Below, piece after piece: positions 57,288 to 64,000 of a stretch of 64,000 nt of DNA; within the stretch, counting starts at the first letter, position 1, and the number at the start of each line of letters is the position of its first letter. The notes under the pieces were generated by a model. That model had not been told where the DNA came from and did not search any database. It saw only the letters and a program-made list of their open reading frames with translations. A program made the position numbers and the translations under genes. Source of the stretch: Zoogloea sp. 1C4 (GTDB lineage: Bacteria > Pseudomonadota > Gammaproteobacteria > Burkholderiales > Rhodocyclaceae). The stretch is taken from positions 62,001 to 126,000 of the forward strand of contig NZ_SSXU01000008.1 in assembly GCF_009469605.1 (NCBI RefSeq), in the 5' to 3' direction.

Positions 57288-58447
57288 GCCACCGCCCTCA
57301 AGCCGTCCACGATCGCCAGTCGGGCGACCCGGCGCATGGGCAGCAGCGCAGCCACCACGCCCACCGTGAGCGCACAGCCGGCCTGGAGCAGCACGGTGGC
57401 CTCGGAGACGTTGAAGACGGGAAACAGCGTGCCCATCTTTGCCGCAAAGGCCGTGGCCACCGGGAAGGTCAGCCCGATCCCGATCAGCCCGCCGGCGCCC
57501 GCCAGCATCAGGCTCTCGCCGCAGATCATCGCCGCCACAAAGCCCGGCGAGAACCCCAGCGCCTTCAGGGTGGCGTACTCGGCGGTGCGCTCCCGGGCGG
57601 TCATCGCCATGGTGTTGGCCATCACCGCCATGATGATGAAGATCACCAGATACGACACGATGCGGATCGCCACCACGATGGCCTCGGTCATCGCCACAAA
57701 ACCCAGCTGAAAGGCCTTCTCGGTCTCGGTGAGCGTCTCGGCGCGGGAATTGACGAACTCCGCGTCGATGGCGCGGGACACCGCCGCCACCTGGTCGGCG
57801 CCGGTCACTTCGGCGATGAACACCCCCACGTTGTTGGCCCGGCCGGGCATCTTCGCCTTGACCACCTCGTTGAGGTAGGCCCAATGGAGGAACATCTGGG
57901 ATTGATCGGTGCCCTTCTTCGCGCCGTCGTAGATGCCGCGCACCACGAAATCCCAGTTGCCGGCGTAGATCGTACCCTTCAGCGTGAGCGTGTCGCCCAC
58001 CTTGAAACCGTAGGTGTCGGCCAGCTTGCGCCCGACGATGCAGCCCTTGCGATCGCGCAGAAAATCCCGCATCTGCGCCTCGGGCACCACGAACTCCGGG
58101 TACAGCCGGAAATAGCTCTCCCCATCCACCGCAAACTGGGCAAAGAAGTTCTTCGGCTCCTTGTAGATGCCGCCAAACCAGTTCGCCCAGCTCAGGTCGC
58201 GCACGCCGTCCACAGCGCGGATCTTGTCCTTGTAGGTGAGCGGCAGCGGAAACACCAACGAGATCGAGCTGCGGGTGATCAGCCGATTGGCGGCGGCCCC
58301 TTCCGCCCCCGCGTACCACGCGTCCACCACCGTGCCAAGCAGGCCGAAGGCGAGGATCGCCACCACCATGCCCAGCACCGTCAGCCCGGAGCGCAGCCGA
58401 TGCCGCCAGGCGTTGCGGAAGATCAGCCTGAAAAAGCTACCCGACAT
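57284..58447 (-). CDS. FtsX-like ABC permease (MacB type), first of two
   Basis: A 387-residue permease with the same four-helix architecture as its neighbour: helix 1 (RSGLTVLGMVVAILAFGLLGTVVDAW), a periplasmic core domain, then three helices (VVAIRIVSYLVIFIIMAVMAN, AAMICGESLMLAGAGGLIGIGLTFP, GCALTVGVVAALLP). The loop ERTAEYATLKALGFSPGFV is the FtsX signature. Its start is 145 bp from the inverted CBS gene that separates it from the ATPase gene. Having two different FtsX permeases implies a heterodimeric transmembrane pore. Confidence 0.9.
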   Translation of the reverse strand: MSGSFFRLIFRNAWRHRLRSGLTVLGMVVAILAFGLLGTVVDAWYAGAEGAAANRLITRSSISLVFPLPLTYKDKIRAVDGVRDLSWANWFGGIYKEPKNFFAQFAVDGESYFRLYPEFVVPEAQMRDFLRDRKGCIVGRKLADTYGFKVGDTLTLKGTIYAGNWDFVVRGIYDGAKKGTDQSQMFLHWAYLNEVVKAKMPGRANNVGVFIAEVTGADQVAAVSRAIDAEFVNSRAETLTETEKAFQLGFVAMTEAIVVAIRIVSYLVIFIIMAVMANTMAMTARERTAEYATLKALGFSPGFVAAMICGESLMLAGAGGLIGIGLTFPVATAFAAKMGTLFPVFNVSEATVLLQAGCALTVGVVAALLPMRRVARLAIVDGLRAVA

Positions 58448-58592
58448 GCCGGCGGCCTGACATCAGATTGCATGAAAACCCGGACGCCCTATTGCGCTCT
58501 TGCGATCCAGCCCCCAAGCTATACACTTTCAACGGGCGGCGACGCAGCGCCGTCCTGCGCCTGGAAACCAATAACGAGGAGGGACTCAGACA

Positions 58593-59036
58593 ATGGCTGC
58601 AACGGTTCAACAAATTCTCCAGACCAAAGGCAACGCGAGCTACGCCGTCACCCCTGACACCACCGTGCTGCAGGCCCTGCAACTGATGGCCGAGCGCAAC
58701 ATCAGCGCCGTGCTGGTCATGGAAGGCGAGCGCCTCGCCGGGATCTTCACCGAGCGCGATTACGCCCGCAAGGTGGTGCTCAAGGGCCTCGCCTCGAAGG
58801 ACACCCGGGTCGGCGATCTGATGACCGCGAACGTCCTCACCGTCTCGCCCTCCCACACCATCGACGACTGCATGGGCATCATGACCAAGAACCACGTCCG
58901 CCACCTGCCGGTGGTCGACCACGGCAAGCTCGTCGGCCTCATCAGCATCGGCGACGCGGTCAAGTCGGTGATGGAGCAGCAGCAGGCCACCATCGACCAG
59001 CTGGCTGGCTACATCTCCGGCGGCATGAGCACCTGA
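58593..59036 (+). CDS. CBS-domain protein
   Basis: A 147-residue protein consisting of two tandem CBS motifs: VTPDTTVLQALQLMAERNISAVLVMEGERLAGIFTERDYARKVV, and MTANVLTVSPSHTIDDCMGIMTKNHVRHLPVVDHGKLVGLISIGDAV. CBS pairs bind adenosyl compounds (AMP, ATP, SAM). No other domain is attached. It sits on the plus strand between the two halves of a minus-strand ABC export cluster, so it was inserted there or its orientation was later inverted. It has its own terminator. Confidence 0.92.
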   Translation: MAATVQQILQTKGNASYAVTPDTTVLQALQLMAERNISAVLVMEGERLAGIFTERDYARKVVLKGLASKDTRVGDLMTANVLTVSPSHTIDDCMGIMTKNHVRHLPVVDHGKLVGLISIGDAVKSVMEQQQATIDQLAGYISGGMST

Positions 59037-59062
59037 CACCTCCTGGCCCCGGCCAGCAAGAG

Positions 59063-59096
59063 CCCCGTCCTGCTCCGGCACGACGGGGTTTTTGTT
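59063..59096 (+). terminator. Rho-independent terminator after the CBS gene
   Basis: CCCCGTC / GACGGGG (59063-59069 and 59082-59088) with a 12-nt loop is followed by TTTTTGTTATTT. It ends the CBS transcript and faces the convergent ATPase gene. Confidence 0.85.
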
Positions 59097-59116
59097 ATTT
59101 ACGCCGGCGCAGCCAC

Positions 59117-59824
59117 TCATCGCGGACGGACGACCTCGCGTGCCGACAGCTCGCCTTTCTCCAGGTGCATGATCGCGTGGGCGGCCTCGGCCGCCCGCTG
59201 GTCGTGGGTCACCATCACGATGGTCTTGCCGACCTCGTCGTTGAGACGTTGCAGGAGCTTCAGCACGTCGTTGGCCGAATCGCGATCCAGATCCCCCGTG
59301 GGCTCGTCGGCGACGATCAAGGTCGGGTCCGATACGAGCGCCCGGGCAATCGCAACCCGCTGCTGCTGACCGCCTGAAAGCTCGTTGGGCGTGTGATCCA
59401 TCCGGTCGGCCAGGCCCACCATCTCCAGCGCAAATTCGGCCCGGGCACGCCGCTCGCGGCCGCTGAGGCCGGTCAGGAGCAGCGGCAGCTCCACGTTTTC
59501 GCGGGCATCGAGCACCGGCATCAGGTTGTAGAACTGGAAGATGAAGCCGATATTCTTCGCCCGCCAGTCGGCCAGATCGGCCTCGTCGAGGCGCGTGATG
59601 TCCTCGCCGGCCACGATCAGCTCGCCACCGTCCGCCCGGTCGATGCCGGCGATCAGGTTGAGCAGCGTGCTCTTGCCCGAGCCGGATGGCCCCATCAGGG
59701 CCAGGAACTCCCCCGCCGCGATGTCGAAGCTGATCCCGGCCAGCACAGGCACCAGCTGGTTGCCCCGGCGATAGCGCTTGTGCACGTCGCGCAGGCGCAC
59801 CAGCGGATCAGGTGAAACGCTCAT
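59117..59824 (-). CDS. ABC transporter ATP-binding protein (MacB/LolD type)
   Basis: A 235-residue ATPase. Walker A is GPSGSGKST (about 44-52), the signature is LSGGQQQR, and Walker B is LIVADEPTGDLD, with the H-loop VMVTHD. Sequence type matches LolD/MacB exporters that work with FtsX-like permeases rather than importers. Its start overlaps the adaptor gene stop (ATGA). It belongs with the adaptor (59821) and the two permeases on the other side of the CBS gene. Confidence 0.93.
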   Translation of the reverse strand: MSVSPDPLVRLRDVHKRYRRGNQLVPVLAGISFDIAAGEFLALMGPSGSGKSTLLNLIAGIDRADGGELIVAGEDITRLDEADLADWRAKNIGFIFQFYNLMPVLDARENVELPLLLTGLSGRERRARAEFALEMVGLADRMDHTPNELSGGQQQRVAIARALVSDPTLIVADEPTGDLDRDSANDVLKLLQRLNDEVGKTIVMVTHDQRAAEAAHAIMHLEKGELSAREVVRPR

Positions 59825-61026
59825 TTGCCGGCGCTCACCGCCGCGCCATCCCGCAGCGACGCCGGCGGGCGCAGCACCAGCCGCTCGCCCGGCTTCACCC
59901 CGCTCACCTCGACCAGATCGCCGATCTTCGCGCCGGTCTTCACGGCGACGCGGGTGGCCACGCCATCCGCCACCCGGAAAACCGCCGCAACGCCATCGGC
60001 CTGGACGACCGCCTCGCCGTGCACCGCGGTGCGTGCCTTGCGCTGCTCGGGCGACAGCGCCTCGGCCAGAAACGCCACCTTGGCGCTCATCTCCGGCAAC
60101 ACCCGCGGATCGGGGTCGAGGAAGCGGATCTTGGTCATCACGCTGGCCTTGGTCCGATCGACGGTGGGCACCAGCCGCGACACCTCGCCCCGGAAACGCA
60201 GCTCGGGAAAAGCGTCGAGCTGGATCTCGCAAGGCTGGCCAGGTTTGATGCGGGCGATGTTGGATTCCGACACGTCGGCCTCGACCTCCAGCGTGCTCAT
60301 GTCGGCCATGCTCACCACCGCGCCCTTACTGTCGGCGGCGGCCGAGAGATTGGTGATCAGATCGCCCACGTTGGCGTTCTTGACCAGCACCACCCCATCG
60401 AAAGGCGCACGGATCTCGGTCTGCCCCACCGCCACGCTGGCCGCCAGCCGGCCGGCTTCGGCCGCCCGCTCGGCCGCCTGGGCCGAACCCAGCGCCGCCC
60501 GGGCCTTGAGCGCCCGCGCCTCGGCCTGATCCACCTGGGCCTGGGCAATGAAGTTGCGCGCCTTGAGATCCCGCGCCCGCCCCAGGGCCAGCTCGGCATC
60601 GCCGAGTTCCGCCCGCGCCTGCCCGATGTTGGCCCGGGCCACCCCCACATTGGCGTCGGCCTGCTGCAGCTGGGCGGTCACGTCGCGCTGTTCAAGCCGG
60701 GCGATGAGTTCGCCGGCCTTCACCACCGAGCCTTCCCGCACCCCCAACCATTCGAGCCGACCGGTAGCCTTGGAACCCACCGCCGCCTTGCGCTGGGCCA
60801 CCACGTAGCCGGTGGCGTTGAGCAGCGTCACGCCCTGGTAGGGCCAGGCTTCACCCACAGTCACGGTCTCGACGGCAACCGGCGCGTTCATCCGCCCGAA
60901 CACCGCCAGCCCACCCGCCAGCACGATGGCGAGCCCGCCCAGCAGCCAGCGCTTGCTGAGGCGCCGCCGGGGCGGTCGAGAGGCCTGACGGTCGATGCGC
61001 AGACGGGAGAGATCGGTTTCGCTCAT
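59821..61026 (-). CDS. HlyD/RND-type periplasmic adaptor (MacA-like)
   Basis: A 401-residue membrane-fusion protein: a short cytoplasmic Arg-rich lead, one signal-anchor helix (about 27-44, WLLGGLAIVLAGGLAVFG), a lipoyl/biotinyl-like half (GRLEWLGVREGSVVKAGELIARL), and a long alpha-helical hairpin (about 115-205). The second lipoyl half (EIRAPFDGVVLVKNANVGDLI) and the beta-barrel and membrane-proximal domain (about 240-395) follow. Such adaptors bridge the ABC permeases to an outer-membrane channel. It sits 36 bp after the histidine kinase gene, so it may be controlled by that two-component system. Confidence 0.92.
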   Translation of the reverse strand: MSETDLSRLRIDRQASRPPRRRLSKRWLLGGLAIVLAGGLAVFGRMNAPVAVETVTVGEAWPYQGVTLLNATGYVVAQRKAAVGSKATGRLEWLGVREGSVVKAGELIARLEQRDVTAQLQQADANVGVARANIGQARAELGDAELALGRARDLKARNFIAQAQVDQAEARALKARAALGSAQAAERAAEAGRLAASVAVGQTEIRAPFDGVVLVKNANVGDLITNLSAAADSKGAVVSMADMSTLEVEADVSESNIARIKPGQPCEIQLDAFPELRFRGEVSRLVPTVDRTKASVMTKIRFLDPDPRVLPEMSAKVAFLAEALSPEQRKARTAVHGEAVVQADGVAAVFRVADGVATRVAVKTGAKIGDLVEVSGVKPGERLVLRPPASLRDGAAVSAGK

Positions 61027-61062
61027 GGCGAGGCAGTCGGCAGAAAGGATGACCCGCGCATT

Positions 61063-62436
61063 CTAACCCGTGGTCTCGGGCGCAAAGCGCACCACGACCG
61101 CGAGCCCCGCCCCGCCGTCGGCCCGGCTCAGACCATCTTCGAAGGCCAGCGTGGCGCCGGTGATCTCCGCAATCCGGCCGACGATGGACAGGCCCAGCCC
61201 GCAGCCTTCAGCCTCGACCGCCGGACCCCTGGCGAAACGGGTGAGCATCTGCGCCCGCTCGGCCGGCGGAATGCCCGGTCCGTCGTCGGCCACCTGCAGG
61301 CTGCGCGCGGTCGCGTCCAGCAACACCACCACCCTGCCACCTTCGGGCGAGTAACGCAGGGCGTTATCCACCAGATTGCGCAGCAGCACCTCCAGCCACC
61401 AGCGATTGCCACTGAGCGCGAAGGATGCCGGCGCCTCCAGCGCCAGGGTCTGGCCACGACGCAGGGCCTGGGGCGTGAGCACCGAGCACACGCCTTCGGC
61501 GAGTTCAGCCAGATCGAAGCGATCCATCGCCCCCCGCCCCGCGTCCGGATCGAGCCGGGCCAGCGTGAGCAGCTGCTCGACCAGATGGCTCATCCGGTCC
61601 ACGCCCGTGGCCACCTGTTCCAGCGCGTGCTTGCGGGTCGCCTCATCACCGGCCCGGGCGGCCACCTGGGCCTGGATCTTCAGCGCGGCCAGCGGCGTGC
61701 GCAGCTCGTGGGCGGCATCGGCGGTAAAGCGCCGCTCGTTGTCGAGCACCTCGCTGACCCGCCCCACCAGGGCGTCGATGGACGTGACCAGTGGCGCAAT
61801 CTCCGCCGGCAGCGGGCCCGGCACCTGCACCGGCGCCAGCCGCCGCGGGTCCAGCCCGCCCACGGCTTTGGCGGTGGCGCTCACCGGCCGCAGCGCCCGC
61901 CCGACCACCGCCCACATACCCAGCGCCATCAGCGGCAGGCCGATGCAGATCGACAGCAGCAGATGCAGCGCGAAGGTGCCCGCCAGCCGGTAACGGGCGC
62001 CGTGGTTCTGGCCGACGATCACCCGGTAACCGCTGTGGTCGTGATCGATGGTGAAGAAGCGCCACAGTTCGCCTTCCAGATCGTGCTCGTCGAAACCCGG
62101 CGCGGAGGCCACCGGCTCGAACGGCATCTCCGACGAGCGCACCAGCAGCTGCCAGGCGCCGCCGTCGTCCCGCTTCCAGGCCTGGAAAGCCACCGGCAGC
62201 TGGTAGGCGTGCTGGTGCTCGGCCATCTCGCCGGCCACCAGCGGGTTGCCTGTGGCGACGATGGCAAGCAGGGTTTCGGCCACCTGCACCATCTGGGCGT
62301 CGAACAACGAATCGGCCTCGGCATGGGCGGTGCGAAAGGCCAGCATCGCCGTCAGCCCCCAGAACAGCGCCAGCACGCCGATCAGCAGCGCCACCAGGCG
62401 CCGGCGCAGGGAATACACCGCCCGGGGCGCGCTCAC
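61063..62436 (-). CDS. Sensor histidine kinase (QseC/PmrB-like)
   Basis: A 457-residue two-span sensor kinase: TM1 at about 14-34, a periplasmic domain (about 40-150) and TM2 at about 153-178. A HAMP-like linker leads to the H-box ADAAHELRTPLAALK (His 243). The N-box is LLRNLVDNALRYSPEGG and the G-boxes are DDGPGIP and GCGLGLSIVGRI. Its start overlaps the response-regulator stop by four bases. The class resembles QseC/TctE, but the stimulus cannot be read. Confidence 0.93.
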   Translation of the reverse strand: MSAPRAVYSLRRRLVALLIGVLALFWGLTAMLAFRTAHAEADSLFDAQMVQVAETLLAIVATGNPLVAGEMAEHQHAYQLPVAFQAWKRDDGGAWQLLVRSSEMPFEPVASAPGFDEHDLEGELWRFFTIDHDHSGYRVIVGQNHGARYRLAGTFALHLLLSICIGLPLMALGMWAVVGRALRPVSATAKAVGGLDPRRLAPVQVPGPLPAEIAPLVTSIDALVGRVSEVLDNERRFTADAAHELRTPLAALKIQAQVAARAGDEATRKHALEQVATGVDRMSHLVEQLLTLARLDPDAGRGAMDRFDLAELAEGVCSVLTPQALRRGQTLALEAPASFALSGNRWWLEVLLRNLVDNALRYSPEGGRVVVLLDATARSLQVADDGPGIPPAERAQMLTRFARGPAVEAEGCGLGLSIVGRIAEITGATLAFEDGLSRADGGAGLAVVVRFAPETTG

Positions 62437-63098
62437 CGCGGCGCCTCATCCACCATGTAGCCCACCCCGCGCACGGTGCGGATCAGGTCGGCGCCGAGCT
62501 TCTTGCGCAGGTGATGGATGTGCACCTCCAGCGCGTTGCTGCCCACCGCCTCGCCCCAGGCGTAAAGCTGCTCGTCGAGCCCCCGGCGGGTGAGCACCCG
62601 GCCGGCGGCCTCGAGGAGCATCTGGAGGAGATCGAACTCCCGGCCGGTAAGCACCACCGGCTCGCCCCTCAGCGTGACGCTGCGCGCCGCCGGATCGAGC
62701 ACCACCTCGCCGTGGCGCAGGCTGGCCTCGGCCCGGCCCCGGGCGCGACGCGCCAGCGCCCGCAGGCGGGCGGCCAGCTCGTCCAGATCGAAGGGTTTGA
62801 CGACGTAATCATCGGCACCCAGATCGAGGCAACGCACCTTGTCGGCCACCTGATCCCGGGCGGTGAGCACCAGCACCGGCACCGCATTGCCCGCGCCACG
62901 CAGGGCCGACAGCACCGACAGGCCATCGCGCCGCGGCAGGCCCAGATCGAGCACGATGGCGGCGAAGCTCTCCGCGGCCACGGCTGCCAGCGCCGCCTCG
63001 CCGTCCCGCACCCAGTCGACGGCGAAGCCGGCCCCGCACAGGCCGGCCTTCACGCCGTCGCCCAGCAGACGGTCGTCCTCAACCAGCAGGATGCGCAT
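62433..63098 (-). CDS. OmpR-family response regulator (QseB-like)
   Basis: A 221-residue regulator with receiver domain (MRILLVEDDRLLGDG; phospho-acceptor Asp 51 in IVLDLGLPRRDGL; VVKPFDLDEL with conserved Lys near 101) and a C-terminal OmpR-type winged helix (VLTGREFDLLQMLLEAAGRVLTRRGL; SNALEVHIHHLRKKLG). It is paired with the kinase downstream. The YfiM-like gene lies 4 bp upstream on the same strand, so all three are likely one transcript. Confidence 0.95.
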   Translation of the reverse strand: MRILLVEDDRLLGDGVKAGLCGAGFAVDWVRDGEAALAAVAAESFAAIVLDLGLPRRDGLSVLSALRGAGNAVPVLVLTARDQVADKVRCLDLGADDYVVKPFDLDELAARLRALARRARGRAEASLRHGEVVLDPAARSVTLRGEPVVLTGREFDLLQMLLEAAGRVLTRRGLDEQLYAWGEAVGSNALEVHIHHLRKKLGADLIRTVRGVGYMVDEAPR

Positions 63099-63102
63099 CG
63101 GT

Positions 63103-63468
63103 TCAGAAGGCCTTGATGTAGCTCACACCGGTGGGCCCGAGCAGCCAGTTGCCGGTGCGCACGCCCACGTAGGCGCCCACGGCGTTCCAGCCCATGTCCT
63201 TCCACGAGAAGCGGTTGCAGTCCTGTCCGGCGTCGTAGAGCTCCTTGGCAAGGCCGGGGATCAAGGCGAGGCCGACGGCCGTCGCGGTGTCGTCGGTGAG
63301 CCGCGAGGCGCCCACGCCGAGGGCGGCCGACACGCCGAAATGGGCGGCCTTGTCGCTGCCGCTCCAGCTGTCGTGATAGGGGCCGCAGGCATGGGCCGGC
63401 GCGGCAAGGCTGGCAAGCAGGGCAAGGCAGGACAGGTTCTTCAAGGAGGTGCTCCGAAAGTTATGCAT
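63103..63468 (-). CDS. YfiM-like exported protein
   Basis: A 121-residue protein with a cleavable signal (LSCLALLASLAAPAHA|CGPYHD). A Cys follows the cleavage region, but the context does not give a clear lipobox. The mature part (SGSDKAAHFGVSAALGVGAS, AVGLALIPGLAKELYDA, FSWKDMGWNAVGAYVGVRTG) resembles the YfiM/DUF2279-type family: small envelope proteins of unknown function. First gene before the QseB-like regulator, 4 bp upstream, so it may be the sensed or controlled envelope component. Confidence 0.75.
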   Translation of the reverse strand: MHNFRSTSLKNLSCLALLASLAAPAHACGPYHDSWSGSDKAAHFGVSAALGVGASRLTDDTATAVGLALIPGLAKELYDAGQDCNRFSWKDMGWNAVGAYVGVRTGNWLLGPTGVSYIKAF

Positions 63469-63560
63469 CGCGCGAATGATACGTAAGCCGGCGCCGCCGT
63501 GGTCGCGCTTCGGGCGGCTCGTGTCAGAATTCGGAAAATTGATGGCTTGGAGAACACCTC

Positions 63561-64000
63561 ATGAAAAGCGTTCGCGTCTGGGATCTGCCGCTGCGGATCT
63601 TCCACTGGCTGCTGGCCGCGGCCGTTGCCGCCGCGGTGGTCAGCGGCCAGATCGGCGGCAACCTGATGACCTGGCACGGGCGGCTCGGCATCCTGATCGC
63701 CGGCCTCATCGGCTTTCGCCTCGCCTGGGGCCTGGTGGGCTCGACCCATTCGCGCTTCGCCAGCTTCGTGCGTGGCCCCGGCGCGATCCTCGCCTACCTG
63801 CGCGGCGACTGGCGCGGGCTGGGCCACAATCCCCTCGGCGCCCTGTCGGTGCTGGGGCTGATCGGCGCGGTCGGGCTGCAGACCGCCGGCGGCTTGTTCG
63901 GCAACGACGACATCGCCTTCCAGGGGCCGCTCTACAACCTCGTTTCCAAGGAAATCAGCGACTGGATCACCGGACTGCACCGCAAGGGCTTCTGGCTCGT
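63561..64000 (+). CDS. Cytochrome b561-type protein, 3' end outside window
   Basis: The first 146 residues of a diheme b-type cytochrome: MKSVRVWDLPLRIFHWLLAA, with a His in helix 1, NLMTWHGRLGILIAGLIGFRLAWGL (helix 2, His), a helix at PLGALSVLGLIGAVGLQTAGGLF, and DWITGLHRKGFWLV where the frame runs off the window. This type (COG3658) usually partners small c-type cytochromes in electron transfer. The ATG at 63561 follows AGAACACCTC weakly. It diverges from the YfiM-like gene over 92 bp. Confidence 0.85.
   Translation, partial: MKSVRVWDLPLRIFHWLLAAAVAAAVVSGQIGGNLMTWHGRLGILIAGLIGFRLAWGLVGSTHSRFASFVRGPGAILAYLRGDWRGLGHNPLGALSVLGLIGAVGLQTAGGLFGNDDIAFQGPLYNLVSKEISDWITGLHRKGFWL

Overview
This is a GC-rich, densely coded, essentially single-copy chromosomal segment of a betaproteobacterium. 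The organism is most likely a member of the Rhodocyclales (Azoarcus/Thauera/Zoogloea type). I infer this from the gene orders ispA-dxs-folE2, rpsP-rimM-trmD-rplS, ilvI-ilvH-ilvC-pssA-leuA and sigma factor-DUF3619-DUF3106-RDD, and from codon bias; I could not search a database. No rRNA, tRNA, IS element, prophage, CRISPR array or integration scar was seen, and no gap between genes exceeds about 250 bp. The first gene (ispA) and the last (cytochrome b561-type) run off the window.

Layout. 1-3.7 kb: isoprenoid precursors (ispA, dxs) and folate (folE2). 3.7-5.9 kb: the ribosomal/tRNA operon rpsP-rimM-trmD-rplS on the minus strand with a good promoter. 6-9.8 kb: a PilZ-like unknown, a YihY-type membrane protein, WrbA and DUF2069. 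9.8-15.9 kb: the branched-chain amino-acid operon ilvI-ilvH-ilvC-pssA-leuA from one strong promoter with a very short leader. 16-18.1 kb: an ECF-like sigma factor (probable CTG start) with DUF3619, DUF3106 and RDD proteins. 18.1-25.7 kb: lptF-lptG (LPS export) divergent from pepA-holC-acidic protein-valS. 25.8-26.0 kb: a TusA-family protein.

26.2-30.9 kb is the most novel part: seven tightly packed, co-oriented genes. They encode a Roadblock/LC7 protein, a free-standing Aer-like PAS protein, a PhnD-like binding protein with no signal peptide, an unknown, a pseudo-receiver/winged-helix protein, a CvnD-type small GTPase, and a winged-helix protein with a second, divergent Roadblock-like domain. 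The set resembles the actinobacterial 'conservon' (Roadblock, winged helix, GTPase) with the histidine kinase replaced by PAS and binding-protein inputs. I read it as a candidate redox- or ligand-responsive GTPase switch.

30.9-40.9 kb: a BepA-like M48 protease, moaC, an orphan soxYZ pair, a CYTH-CHAD protein with SixA, the three-gene transhydrogenase pntAA-pntAB-pntB, CorA and a PP2C phosphatase. 41-49.1 kb: glycolate/glyoxylate use, with a GntR regulator, glcD, a new 53-residue membrane protein, glcE and glcF, an amidase, an AraC regulator and hydroxypyruvate isomerase. 49.2-53.9 kb: pcnB-folK-DUF486-deoxynucleoside kinase-panB-panC. 53.9-55.4 kb: a GT39-like membrane protein broken by one extra G. 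56.1-63.5 kb: a MacAB-like ABC export system (adaptor, ATPase, two permeases), split by an inverted CBS-domain gene and preceded by a QseBC-like two-component pair and a YfiM-like protein.
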